Assembly (NCBI GenBank): GCA_947623455.1
Contig: OX392530.1
Coordinates: forward strand, 4,067,501-4,131,500
Reading direction: 5' to 3'
DNA from: Mimachlamys varia
Taxonomy: Eukaryota; Mollusca; Bivalvia; Pectinida; Pectinidae
DNA: 64,000 nucleotides
Shown here: positions 52,639 through 63,560 of the stretch, piece by piece
Layout: each line of letters starts with the position of its first letter
Position numbering within the stretch: the stretch's first letter is position 1
Notes under the pieces: generated by a model
The model's input: the letters and a program-made list of their open reading frames with translations, nothing else
Told to the model about the DNA's origin: nothing
The model's database searches: none
Position numbers and translations under genes: made by a program

Positions 52639-53775
52639 TTAAGGATATAGATAGGGGGTAACAAACATTTTTTTTTGTTTTTTCGTTTTTTGCAAAATTG
52701 ATTACTTATAAACATACTACATCATATAACAAAAAGTAATTTTCAAAAATATGTTCCCAAATGTGTCAATTAACGTGATTTAACATTGAACACGCTCATA
52801 CAGATCAACACGTGGTACTGTTTACACCATAAACAGATACATCACACAATGGCGTGGTCAGTTAAAAAGTCATTAGCCCTGTGCTATGGTGGTGTAAAGT
52901 GCTGCGTAATCATGCTGCTATAATCCATTAAGTCATGGTCAGTCTTTGATGTAATACATACTATAAGAGAGGGGCCGGAGCGTTTCTAATGACCCCTTCA
53001 TTACATGGGAGGAGCTTATCCTATGTCCAGTCTGACATTTCGCGGGAAAGGGGCATTTTCACTGAGAAATATTTTAATATTCATTAATTTCTCAGTTATT
53101 TGAACCAATGCATGCTCCGTTTTTTTCGGAGGACAGCTTGATGGATACATGTCTAGTCATGATTAATGGTTTGGTAGGCAGAATCGGTCAGATAAGTGTT
53201 AAAACCAGAGATATCCGATTTCAAAGAGTGGAAATGGTCTTTAGAGCACTTTCATAAATTCAACAAGTTGTCAACTTCAAACAGCCATAACTTTGGCATC
53301 TGTGGACCGATTTCTTCCAAACTTTGCAGGATTGTTGGGAATGACCTTGTCAACAATAACGTGCCTCAGTTTCTGAAGAATTTGGCTACAACAAGATTTA
53401 TAACCAATTAAGTGAATTTGGGCATGAAAATCCCACCCAGAGACCATAAAATCGAAATTACTTCAATTCTAGAACATATAGGAAAAATCTGAGGCACGTT
53501 TTTGTAGATGACCTTTCTGTCCATCAATAGGAAAAGTATTGTCAGTTTTTGTAAGAAAATGTGAAAGAAGATCCAAATTCAAAAGTGTCCGTCATTTTTT
53601 ATATTAGATACTATTACGCAATTATGAATTAATTTAACACTATAATTATATGTTCACGTTATAGAAAATTTAATAACCTTTCCAATGATATATGATACAT
53701 GTATGTGATTAAATGTATATCCAAATTATTAAGCAAAACATCTGAAGAGACTGTACCCCCTATCTATATCCTTAA
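52639..53775. mobile_element. TTAA-flanked non-autonomous DNA element, right arm only (1.13 kb)
   Basis: Perfect 18-bp terminal inverted repeats GGATATAGATAGGGGGTA / TACCCCCTATCTATATCC, each abutted by TTAA. The left arm has the empty site: ATACTTAAAACAAACAGG with a single TTAA. TTAA duplication is the hallmark of piggyBac-type transposition. Internal frames do not exceed about 70 codons and show no transposase. Confidence 0.88.
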
Positions 53776-54090
53776 AACAAACAGGTTTTCTTAAAAATAT
53801 ATTTATCTCAAAAGCATGTTTTTGAACTTAAAGTCGAGTTGTTTGTTTTAACATTCTAAACTCTACACCAACTGTTCACCCCTTTTCCTTTTCTTCTCCT
53901 TGTTTAAACTTTTATTATTCATTGTTATTATATGTCCTTACATGGCAAACAATATGTTGTCCATCCTAAACATATTTGCTGTTTATGATAAGGTGATAGA
54001 TTTACATAAGTGTCTGAGACACTTGTTTCTATTTCCTATTCTGTACATTCAATTATGTAACTATATATTTTTTGAAATGCCTGAATAAAA

Positions 54091-54290
54091 GAAAGTTTAA
54101 ACTAATAAAATATCGTGATGTTCGTGATGGATGTCGACTGTTGACAACAAAACAAACAACACAAGGATTCGAGAGATGCAGGTTGATCAGAACTATGGGC
54201 AAGTTTTATGGGCGCCATCTTTGTCACATTGAGAAATATTCTGTATCGTTAAGTGATATAAAGATGGACGTTTTTTAGTATGCTCATTAG
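54091..54290 (+). pseudogene. RT remnant C-terminus (Penelope-like), right arm
   Basis: Mirror of 29241-29480: CRLLTTKQTTQGFERCRLIR and HIEKYSVSLSDIKMDVF, identical at protein level to the left copy. Confidence 0.6.
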
Positions 54291-54800
54291 TGTGTTTACT
54301 TGTTGTGATTGACAATGAAACTCGTTTCTCATTTTGAGAACTTGGTGTTTACTTGGATGTGACAAAGATTTATATGGCATGTGTCGTCTATGAAGCAGAA
54401 GACGCTTACTCTTCCGGAACACCTAGTTTCATTATCTTGAACTTTTACAAGGGTCTCCATGTAAATCTTTCTTTGTTCATATTTTGCCCCTGGTTTTTTC
54501 AATTTTAGTTTGGATTATGATTTTGTTAACGCTTCTGTAGTCTCTAATTTATTAACATGATTTAAAGGGGTTTTACACACCAGACCCTTCCGCTTCTACA
54601 TTAGTTTAGAAATTTTTGATTCCCACCTTTTGGCCCCTAGCATCACTGAAGAGTCCTAGGAGGACGAAACAGCTTTATGGTCAGTTTAATGACATTTTCG
54701 GCATACTGTATCTATTACTAAATTTAAAAGGTGCAGCATATATGTGTGTTACGTCATCTCACGTATGCTTTTATAATGCTGCACTTACCCTACGATTTAG
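54291..54800 (+). repeat. R1 tail and repeat following the RT C-terminus, right arm
   Basis: Mirror of 28750-29240. Shows the full 3' order of the element: tail, then the CCACCTTTTGGCCCCTAGCA block, then GTGTGTTACGTCATC. Confidence 0.6.
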
Positions 54801-55441
54801 TGGTATTAACTTATTGCATGCTATAAATGAATTGAAAACAAATAAGGAATGTATCAGTGATCCATTTTACCTTTGTTTTTGAATATGGAAAGAGTAAATA
54901 GAATTATCCAGAAAATATTACCAAATGAATGGTGACAGTTTTACATTGCTAAATATGGATGTAAACGCTGACTGCTGACATTTCAGTTTTGCTGGACAAT
55001 TTGTTAAGAAATGGTCCAACATGTAACCGCTGACCTTTCAGCCCGCTAGGGATTCATGCTAAATATGTATGTGAAAAATGACTTTCAATGCATATATTTA
55101 CCTTTTATTATAGAACAATTGCTTAAATTCATTTTTATTTTTTTCAAATAGTCAGTTTATTACCTGCGTTGAATATATGCGTCGTCATTTAAACGCCATT
55201 GACGGAACAACCCAATTTGAATAAAATAAGCCATTTGAGCGTTTGGCGCAGGGGCGTTCTCCTTGTTATTCGAAGTGAAACGACAAGATTTACATCGAAC
55301 AAGCTTTATCAAAAGTAAACCACGTCCTGTGTCTGGAGAACCATTGCTTACATACTTTTATGCAAATCATTTCTGCTGGTAATGTTCGTATAGTGGGCTG
55401 CAGTGCAAATGTTAATATAAACATATATAATCACTTCCGTG
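54801..55441 (-). other. 3' flank of SLC1 copy C
   Basis: Mirror of 28109-28749. No gene; the polyadenylation region is partly conserved. Confidence 0.4.
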
Positions 55442-55610
55442 TCAAACTAAATTGATTTCTTCTTTCACATCCCCGGCATCATCATTGCTATCCTCTGCTG
55501 CACTCTTCCCTTTTGTTTTGTCATCTGACAACATGGACGAGCACAGGTGATCGACGATTCCGGCTCCGAGTGAATCTCCCGAAACATTGATCATTGTCCG
55601 AAAATGGGCA
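55442..55610 (-). pseudogene. SLC1 copy C, exon 8
   Basis: AHFRTMINVSGDSLGAGIVD and the tail ending EEINLV; one residue differs from gene B (AEDSNDD against AEDCNDD). Confidence 0.85.
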
Positions 55611-56172
55611 CTGCATTTCGAAAACAAAGTAAGAAAGTTTTTTTTACAGAAAATAATAGATCTGTTTGCTTAAGTAAACGTAAAGTGATTGGATGTCCGG
55701 GTATGTAAGAGTAGTTGATTAAAGGTTTGGTATAACATCTCCAGTGTTTGTAAAATATAATATAACATTTCAATGTATCTGTTCAAAGATGAATAATTCA
55801 AGATATTGCCATGTAGCTATTGTTTTATATCAAAATAGTCAGGAATAGTGGAATACACAGGAGTTTTTTTTTTTGTCAGTGAAACATGGATGCTTCATTT
55901 TTACAAATATTTCGTTCAGACTAATGAAATTAATTTTAATTAATCTTTATGTATTTTCAGTTTATTTAAAAACTGCAGTTTGACAATTTTCAACTAGTTT
56001 TCTAAGAATTATGATCTACAGAACGGAAGAACTTGCATTCTTTTAGAGCAAGTATTCCTTATTTCTAGTATCGCAAATTGGAAGGTTATTTTTTAACTAA
56101 GTCGCTACAAAAAGGAGGTACATGTATTATCATCTGATATTATTAAACATAAATTTTAGATGAGACATATTC

Positions 56173-56445
56173 TTAAAGGCCCAATTTACGTAACTTCATG
56201 GAAATTTTCGTGATTGTGAAAAAAAATCCAGTTGATAACCTTGCGAAATAGGCCAAAAACGAAGTGAACCTGAGCGGTAACTAACAAGAAACTCTTGACA
56301 AAAAAATCCAAAGAATTGAAAATAATTCAGGTGGGGCCCACTTCAACAACAAACCGAAGGTAGAAGATGGTTCGAAATGGACGAGTGTTTACAAATAGCG
56401 TGTTTCAAATGCTACTGTACCGGTAACCGTGAAAGAATTCATCTT
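56173..56445. mobile_element. TTAA-flanked MITE, copy 3, truncated
   Basis: Begins TTAAAGGCCCAATTTACGTA like 27375-27378 reversed, but is cut after GAATTCATCTT at 56445, exactly where the next element begins. Confidence 0.75.
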
Positions 56446-56448
56446 ATA

Positions 56449-56894
56449 AGAGAGGTTTAGCAACAATACGTGTACGTGTACGTGTACGGGTAGTGGGGGA
56501 ATCCCCTAGTTTTTCTGTGTATGACGTCATCAGTTTAAGCGATCGAGTATCTGCTACACGTACGCCGAACTTGTAAAGCGGGAGCTACACGTAAGTACCA
56601 ACGTGTAGACATTTTGATGTATTTAATGTGTTTTCCTCTGAGAAATGCATTAATCAAACTATTTTTGAATATGCCGATCAATGATTTATTAGTAAAGACA
56701 TTTCATATGAATGATATTTATATGCAAAAAGTTCGTCTGAAAATGTTAAGTCGCTGAGGTTAGCTCAGTCTCTGAGTATCAGACATCCAGCAAATACACG
56801 TACACGTAATGCTACTTAACGTCTTTAAATTTCAACGTGTACGTGTACGTGTAGCTTACACGTACACGTACACGTATTGTTGCTAAACCTCTCT
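56449..56894. mobile_element. 446-bp terminal-inverted-repeat element replacing SLC1 exon 7
   Basis: Ends AGAGAGGTTTAGCAACAATA and its exact inverse, extended inward by CGTGTA repeats. The 3' end also contains an internal palindrome of (CGTGTA)n around GTAGCTTAC. No ORF, and no clean target duplication, consistent with an accompanying deletion. Confidence 0.8.
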
Positions 56895-57279
56895 ATTAAA
56901 TATTTTCATGTAAATACAGTGTACATGTTACTATCATTTTCAGTGTTTGATGACGAGCGTTTTAAAATGATTTTACCCTGATGAGATAGCTACAAGTTTA
57001 GATAATATTTCAATTTTTAACAAAAGTATATAGCAGTTTTGTTACATTAGATTTTAAATACATTTTTTATTAATGCATCATCTTTTAGTTTTTACTATAT
57101 TTAACAGCTTAAAATGCTACAAATATCAGACTTATCAAGTTTATGTTTAGGTAATGCATTGATAAAATAAAGAGTGGGCATACATAGTTTATGAATTCCA
57201 TACATTTGTATGGCAGCCTATGGTTGAAAGTACATTTGTACGTTAGATTCGATCCTAGCACCTATCTAAATTGACATAC

Positions 57280-57474
57280 CCAATAACCACATATCGTGCA
57301 GTGTCCAAAACTAATCCAAGTCGATGAGAAATAAAAATGGTCAACATCGGAATATACAGCGCGAGACCGTCCATGTTTATGGTGGCTCCTATCGGAGCAA
57401 TGAAATTGACAACACGGCTGTTAACCTTGTTCTTCTTTATCAGTTCGTCCATCGTGAAGGGGAGGGCAGCCGCA
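57280..57474 (-). pseudogene. SLC1 copy C, exon 6
   Basis: SAALPFTMDELIKKNKV and ATINMDGLALYIPML; intact splice signals. Confidence 0.85.
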
Positions 57475-57779
57475 CTAGGAAAGGTAACCATGACACAGAG
57501 TTATAGCAGACACTTAAGATATTTACGATACGATGTCATGTGTACATCTTTGACTATATAGGACTATATCGTAATGCCTTGTAGTTCCCGTCGTTATTTG
57601 GTATTATTTACTAGTACGTGGAAATAATACTCCACCACGTTTTAATTGTACATTTATCTGAATATTTTTCAAATTACATCTACTACTATCAGGAATATGA
57701 AAAGCTGTTTTAATACATAAATTTTGTTCATCTGAGTGATCATTTTGAATGTCAATGTTTACCTAAATGTTCAGCCTAC

Positions 57780-58013
57780 CTCGAGGTGGACCCGAAAGCC
57801 GTCAGCAATGCTTTGGACATATTCTTTAAGAATACATATGGATTTTTTCTGGTAACCACATAATACAACATCGGTACGGTACCAAAACCATGCAGAAGAA
57901 AGCAGAATATGACTGTTGATATAAATGCAGCAAACTCCCCGACGGTTTCACTTGGCCTTTCTATCTGAATAACAGCAGCGGCTATCAGGAAAATAAGTCC
58001 CACGGGAGTAAAC
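57780..58013 (-). pseudogene. SLC1 copy C, exon 5
   Basis: FTPVGLIFLIAAAVI, EFAAFISTVIFCFLLHGFG, VVTRKNPYVFL; intact splice signals. Confidence 0.85.
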
Positions 58014-58829
58014 CTGGAAACACATTTAGGAAAAGCATTGCTTTGTGATATGTTTTACAATGGAAAACAAACGAACGTTTAAAGACTTTTGATTTCAACA
58101 TATTGTTTTGTTTCGTTCTCAGATATAATGTATATAATCATCAGGGAAACCATTATAACGTATGATTACAATAGTAAATAGCATGACTGCAGGCACTCAT
58201 ATTAATCATACACGATTCAAATAGCAGTGCTATCTTACTGGCAATATTATCAAGTTTTACATTAAAATTGTGGGTATGTTTATTATGATTTTCCAAGGTT
58301 TTACTTTCTACACAAATTATTCAAAACCGACTGTTCCCTTTGCCAAGCTGCCAATGGGAAAGCGATTTGTATTTTTACCGGTACAGGGATGTGACGAATA
58401 CATGTATGTATATTTTTGTCATGTCACTCCACCATTCTTAAGTACGCGCTCATTCTCAAATTTGATAAGCACCAATGAACTATGACGGCACATTATATAA
58501 CGTCATTTCTGATTGGTTGTTCCCAAATTTAAGAAGGAGAACGTACTTTGAATAGTTGTGCGACTAAGGCCAGGTAAGTTGCGCCTATATAGGAGCGTAT
58601 ACGCACTGCGTCTAGCATTGATTTAACTAACGTTCATCAACTTAAGGAAATTCCTAAACTGAATATCCTAAGGAGGAGCATTACAGAACAGAAATTAAGT
58701 GCAGAAACCTGAATGAAATGATTAGTTTGGTTCGGTTTGGTTTAATTGTTTAACGTCCTATTAACAGCCAGGGTCATATTAGGATCGCCTCCCGTTGTAT
58801 GCCATGTGGTGCGTAAGTTGAATAACAAA

Positions 58830-59100
58830 ATCAGAGAATACCAAAGCTTCAACAAAACCATAATCCGAATTCAAAAACGATTAAACTAGAGGCAAAATAG
58901 GAATTAAGGAAAGATTTAACTGGAGATCCTCTTAAAAGTAAAAGAGAATAAGACCAGATGTTCCAGAAGAGTAAGCGTCTTCTACTTCATCGACGACATG
59001 GTCACATCCAAGTAAGCATCAATCCTCAAAATGAGAACCGAGTCATCATTGTCAATTACAACAAGTAAGTACACTAATAAGCAAACTGCATGTGTATTTG
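58830..59100 (-). repeat. R1 tail fragment (mirror of 24580-24860)
   Basis: Reverse-oriented RT element tail in the intron 4 portion of the right arm. Confidence 0.55.
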
Positions 59101-59194
59101 GGAGGCTGCGATATGTTCATGTAATCCTTCTTGGGATAATCCGGTTCTTTTGACGATTTAAAGTGCTACCACATTGAAGTTTACTGTCAGAACA

Positions 59195-59213
59195 CCCCCC
59201 CCCCCCCCCCCCC
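59195..59213 (+). repeat. Poly-C tract (19 C)
   Basis: Mirror position in the left arm has 10 G, so the tract differs in length between arms. Confidence 0.8.
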
Positions 59214-60003
59214 GTTCACCGTTCACATTAAACTAACAACAGGCGAACCAATCGCTCCACTCCAATAATGCTGAACGTCAAGCAGGCCTGGGGACAGAAC
59301 AAACTTCCTTACAGGGGCTTACCCTCAACTAAAGAGCAAAAGTGTGGTACTGTAAAGGGAGACTTTAGGAAGAAAATGTTGATGCTGATAAGAAAAGAAA
59401 ATAGAAGATCCCAAATCAAGTCGCCCCTGACGATCTGTAATAGGGTGGGGGCAGCAGCTTCTATTCTTCAGTACCTGCTAGGCAACTCAGGTGGAGGATC
59501 ATTGCTTATCGTCTGTAATGCTTTCCTATGGAGATTATTTAATAATAGGAATAATAAACCTTCTCAAAGCTATTCGTCTACAAAAATCTAATCTTATCCA
59601 ATGGGATGGTATTACAGAAGTTATGTGGAAAATATGAAGAAATTTCTCTTAACTCCTGTATATTTTTCTTTGGAGATTTAAGGCAAGGAATGTCCTTCGG
59701 TTATGGAATGTTGATGAAATCGGGCTTAAATAGGTAACAGGTAGGGTTAAGATCCAGTTCCCTCCCCGGTTATTTCAATTTCGTCTCTTGTCTGACCATG
59801 TTTCTGATTTTGATGGCTTCAGTAATTTTTCATTTGTTTGTCCCAGTCGACGACTTAATTAAGCTTGTTTGCGTGAGTTATTGCTGATTTGTTTGAGTGG
59901 CGTTTCCCAGTTGTATGCGATCTCTACCATAGGCGAAACATTCCGGGTATGTGAAAACAAAATAATCATTTTCGTCACATCGCTCACTTTGTTATAGTTT
60001 GGT
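59214..60003. other. Outermost right arm, SLC1 intron 4 sequence
   Basis: Mirror of 23680-24469. A 107-codon frame (59268-59591) is open, but the left arm has a stop in it and no domain is recognised. Confidence 0.4.
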
Positions 60004-60648
60004 CTAACGCTTCCAACAGATTATTGAAATGATCCTCGAAGTTGTTTCCCAGTACCAGAATGTCATCCAAGAAAGCTAGTACAGTCTTCATGTCAACCCT
60101 TGAAGTATGATATTTACAACACGTAAAAATGTGGCTGTTTTCAGATGCTCATACATCCATATTAGGTCAAAAATGCTGTTTTCCTTCTATCTTGTTCATT
60201 GATCTTGACTTGCCAATAGGCTGAATTTGCATCAAACTTCGAAAACCACACGCTACCTGCCAAGGTATCAATGCAATCCTCAACCAAATGAAGTGGAAAT
60301 GTATCCTCCACTGTCACATCCTTCAAAGCTCTGTAATCAATGTACCAACGCACTGACCTATCTCTCTTTCGTTGTTTGACTGGCTTCGCGTCACCAGTGT
60401 CTATCTCGTGTTCTATGGCTGTGAAATTACCTATCAAACTCTACGCAAATACTCCAAGTACTCAAAGGTAGATTAATAAGATTAGCTTTTTGTTCTTTAT
60501 TAAGATGTGTGACAGAGTCTTCCAGTAATTTTTTCAAATGGTCCGGTACTTCCCTGGGCGAATTGACATTATTTACAGTATGGCAAGAAGCCACACCCTC
60601 AGCACTCCCCTTACCTCCTTCCTGGTTTCTTTGCTGGCAAGAAGTCAA
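60004..60648 (-). pseudogene. Gypsy-type reverse transcriptase, truncated
   Basis: Linker EVPDHLKKLLEDSVTHL, then RWYIDYRALKDVTVEDTFPL, WFSKFDANSAYWQVKI (first catalytic Asp), KTAFLT, a frame break near 60160, and AFLDDILVLGNNFEDHFNNL with the catalytic Asp pair (about 60090-60020). The reading stops where right-arm SLC1 sequence starts, so thumb, RNase H and integrase are missing. Confidence 0.78.
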
Positions 60649-61024
60649 AGGATCATCATCAAGGATAGTTTATACCTCATATGCATTGGCAATAACTTTA
60701 TCTTTTATTATGGTTTTAAAGTTTTCACTGACATTCACCAAACATGCCACTGGATCGGAATGTGTTTCCTCACTGACCTAGGTATTGCCAGACCAGTATT
60801 GTTACAGGGTTCTACATGATAATCTTGAAGATTAGCTTCCACTTTCCTTACTACGCTCACCACTGAGTTTGGGGGAACATCAGTCCGTTTCCCAATGGTA
60901 ACCCTGGCCACTACTGGTTTATCCGTTCTGAATTAAGTATTCAAGTGGATTCTTCCTCGTCTAGTATCAATGTATCTGTACGTATATCATGAATAGCTCC
61001 CACACCATGTAATAAATTATGTCC

Positions 61025-61585
61025 TTATAACATATCATCACTTATTGGAGCCACATGCATGCCTTCCTGGAATCTGTTCCTCCCAAGCTTTAGTTCCATT
61101 GAACCGGTAACAAATCCCTTGAGTATGGACTTTTGATCAGCCATATACATTACTATATCCCTAGTCTTACTAGGCTTCCGTTTCATATGATCATATACTT
61201 TAATAGATACAAAAGTGATTTCTGCACCCGAATCTTCCCTAGCACTGATAGACACACCACCCACTATCATAAATACACCACCCACTATCATAAATACACC
61301 ACCCACTATCATAAATACACCACCCACTATCATAAATACACCACCTACTATCATAAATACACCACCCACTATCATAAATACACCACCCACTATCATAAAT
61401 ACACCACCCACTATCATAGATACACCACCCACTATCATAGATACACCACCCACTATCATAGATACACCACCCACTATCATAAATACACCACCCACTATCA
61501 TAAATACACCACCCACTATCATAGATACACCACCCACTATCATAAAAACAAAAGATGATCCCTCTCTGTCTCTGTAATTAAACAA
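61025..61585 (-). pseudogene. Gypsy-type aspartic protease with in-frame heptapeptide repeat
   Basis: The frame reads 14 copies of (F/S)MIVGGV followed by SISAREDSGAEITFVSIKVY (protease active-site DSGA) and GMHVAPISDDML, close to the conserved LLG region, then a stop. The repeat inserts about 98 residues just before the catalytic loop. Function is unlikely. Confidence 0.65.
61252..61545 (+). repeat. 21-bp minisatellite, 14 copies
   Basis: Unit ACCACCCACTATCATAAATAC (A/G variants AAATA/AGATA, one ACCTAC). 14 x 21 = 294 bp, a multiple of three, so the minus-strand frame stays open through it. Confidence 0.93.
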
Positions 61586-61666
61586 AAAGTTGATTTCAAA
61601 TTTAATTGAAAATTTGTAGGATGTTCATTGAGACCAAAAGCCTCAAAAGAACAAGGGCCATCTCGG

Positions 61667-61849
61667 TTAACCGGCCAAGGCTCCCTGACCTTTTGCGTTT
61701 AAATTCTTCTTATTGGTATCTTTGGACTCTTTAGTCTTTTTCTTCTTCCACCTGGTAAACTCCTTCGTGTTTTTTTGCTTGCAAAAATAACAAATAATAC
61801 CTAAGCCGGCGTCTGTTATTTTCCCTTTTTGATTGTTCAATTGTTCCAT
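61667..61849 (-). pseudogene. Gypsy-type gag fragment with degenerate zinc knuckle
   Basis: 60 codons with CYFCKQKNTKEFTRWKKKK, resembling the start of a CCHC knuckle (C-x2-C) without its later His and Cys. Lies between the RS-rich segment and the protease, the expected place. Confidence 0.4.
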
Positions 61850-62336
61850 CTAATCCGTTAGCTGTTTCATCACTTTTTCAATCATTTAACTCATAGAATC
61901 ATCTTTGATACCACCCACTGTGTTGACAGAGACATCCTCCTTGGATTTTGTCCTTTTGCCATCGACTGCCTGTCTTATTTACTGAAAATGTTTTACTTCA
62001 TCTAAAGCATATTCCATGGTTCGTTGGTGTTCGAAGCTAGCATGCTTACCCGCCTCCTTATCCAAGCAGCCTTGACAAAACTTGGAAATGGCTTTCAGGC
62101 AAATCCTTAAAGACTGGAGTAGCTAGAGATAATATTCTGTCTGTCCAGTCATTCAATAACTTTTCTGAAGCCTGAGCTGCCTGACGTAATTGGAACTGAA
62201 ATAGTCTCGACACTCTCCTTCTGACCAATTTAATATGGGTTTATAGCTGTCAAACATTTGTTTAAAATAAAGCAGTTAGACTTAACAGCTTCAGCTTAAC
62301 CGCGAAAGACCTCTATTCTCACTGGAGGAATAACCT

Positions 62337-62633
62337 TCAGAGAACGATCAATAAAAATACAGACCTGCCCCTTGAATATCGTTTGGATCTGTATCTATCC
62401 CGTGATCCGGAAGAACCAGACCTGTGAGATGTTCTATATCGACTATTATGCCTTCTAGATAGATATCTTTTATGAGATCTCGGTGGTGTCCTTGACCTGG
62501 ACGAAATAGAATGATGATGTATCTTGGTACGCATGTCTCCAAGGTACTGACGGTGACCTTGACTAAGCATGTCAAAACAATAAATAACGAGGATGATGTT
62601 GAATCTACCAAATTTTGGCTTGAAGGCAATCAA
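62337..62633 (-). pseudogene. Arg/Ser-rich gag-like fragment
   Basis: 98 codons rich in RS, RY and SR (SRRHNSRYRTSHRSGSSGSR). Basic segments of this kind occur in gag proteins. Assignment depends only on position relative to the protease and RT. Confidence 0.35.
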
Positions 62634-62649
62634 TAAATAGATATTTCCG

Positions 62650-63180
62650 AATTCGAATTATTCAAGCTCATACAACTTTTAACCTATCATGTGCTGAAAC
62701 ACATGAATGTTTTTAAGCATTATGTCATTTTAAATTACATAGGGGTACATTTTTTGTATATAGAAACAATTATTTTAAAATAATATTGTTTTCATACTCA
62801 AATTAATGCTTGTATTTAATTCAAAATAAAGAATATGGTTACTAAATAGGGCCTTCTACTTTTAATGCACATTTTTAAAACATTGCCTTTTAACGTTGCC
62901 ATGCAACATCAATTGATGAAGGTCGGCTGCTGACGGAGATCGCATTTTGTTTAACGGCTTGTGTTTACATTTAAAATTTCTATCATACATCAATAAACAG
63001 TGTATGTGTGTAAATAACAAACTGAAAAGAAGTATGTAAGGCAGGAAGAGTCATTGTACTGTTTCCTGCAAAAGTGATGGTTATATACGGTTCTGAAGAT
63101 GAAAATTTCAGTAAGCATTGATAGTCCGCCGTCCATCGGAAAGTCAATCTGTATTCAACAGTCGCCATGCCAAACGGTCT
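62650..63180 (-). repeat. R2 dispersed repeat, copy 3 (inverted)
   Basis: Reverse complement of blocks at 5280-5870 and 13440-13900, including GCAACATCAATTGATGAAGG and ATATACGGTTCTGAAGATGA. Confidence 0.5.
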
Positions 63181-63560
63181 AGCGCACGAGATAGTTGTTA
63201 TCTGCTCACGAACAAGCTTACGGCACAGGGATCGGGAGATACGGGTTGATTAAGATTATGAGCAATTTAATGGCCATCTTAGTCTCATTGAAAAATATTT
63301 TTGATATGAAAATGGACGTTGTTGAGTGTGCCATTAGAATGCCTGCTTGTTTAGATTGAACACGCATATGCGTGTGTTACATTGTGGATGTCGCCAATGA
63401 AGAAGGAGACGCTTATACTTCTGTAACACCTGGTCTTATTATCTTGTACTTTTACAATTGTCTCCACATAAATCCGTTCTTTGTTAATATTTTGCCACTA
63501 GTTTAATCGATTCTGAGTTCGGATTATGGGTTCGTTGACGGTTTGGTGTTCTCTGATTTT
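63181..63560 (+). repeat. RT C-terminus and R1 tail, diverged
   Basis: Matches 2720-3120 (TGCTCACGAACAAGCTTACG, GATATGAAAATGGACGTT, CAATGAAGAAGGAGACGCTT, TTTAATCGATTCTGAGTTCG) without an open frame. Confidence 0.55.

Larger units (their letters stand above)
51738..54090 (+). mobile_element. 5'-truncated LINE (C-terminus plus 3' UTR) nested in the RT remnant, right arm
   Basis: Mirror of 29460-30689 with the same C-terminal segment (51900-52075) and zinc-like segment (52440-52520). It is enlarged by two insertions: the miniature LTR element at 52091-52422 (shared with the left arm) and the TTAA element at 52639-53775 (right arm only). Confidence 0.6.
55442..58013 (-). pseudogene. SLC1 copy C: incomplete transporter copy in the right arm
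   Basis: Minus-strand partial duplicate of SLC1 gene B: exon 5 at 58013-57780, exon 6 at 57474-57280 and exon 8 at 55610-55442, with conserved splice sites. Exons 1-4 are absent because the arm ends in intron 4. Exon 7, which encodes hairpin HP2, is absent because 320 bp of the left-arm sequence (26787-27106) are replaced by a 446-bp inverted-repeat element. It cannot encode a transporter. Residue changes from gene B: V/A and M/L in exon 5, MQ/KK in exon 6, C/S in exon 8. If the palindrome is an assembly join, this would instead be a damaged allele. Confidence 0.85.
43194..60003. repeat. Right arm of giant inverted repeat
   Basis: Reverse complement of 23680-39233. It contains two elements absent from the left arm (52639-53775 and 56449-56894). 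The outer edge is at about 60003, where a Gypsy-type pol fragment takes over. Confidence 0.93.
60004..62640 (-). mobile_element. Gypsy-type LTR retrotransposon remnant (gag-pol), truncated
   Basis: Minus strand in order: RS-rich gag part (62633-62337), degenerate zinc-knuckle region (61849-61667), protease frame with minisatellite (61585-61025), and RT (about 60648-60004). No LTR, RNase H or integrase is present: the RT is cut after LLEALDQ at the palindrome arm boundary. Several frame breaks. Assignment rests on RT and protease motifs. Confidence 0.75.

Noticed and set aside
59268..59591. 107-codon plus-strand frame in the outer right arm
   Set aside because: The mirrored left-arm sequence carries an in-frame stop, no domain is recognisable, and it lies in SLC1 intron 4. 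Treated as chance.
23680..60003. Fold-back sequencing artefact as the sole explanation of the palindrome
   Set aside because: The arms differ by a TTAA element with an empty counterpart site, an exon-removing replacement, tract-length changes and scattered substitutions, which a fold-back read would not create.
61252..61545. CRISPR-like regular array
   Set aside because: Units are contiguous 21-mers without unique spacers, in a eukaryotic retroelement. It is a minisatellite.
61133..61577. Repetitive plus-strand frames (NTPPTII and THYHKYT repeats)
   Set aside because: Opposite-strand readings of the 21-bp minisatellite. Only the minus-strand frame continues into the protease.
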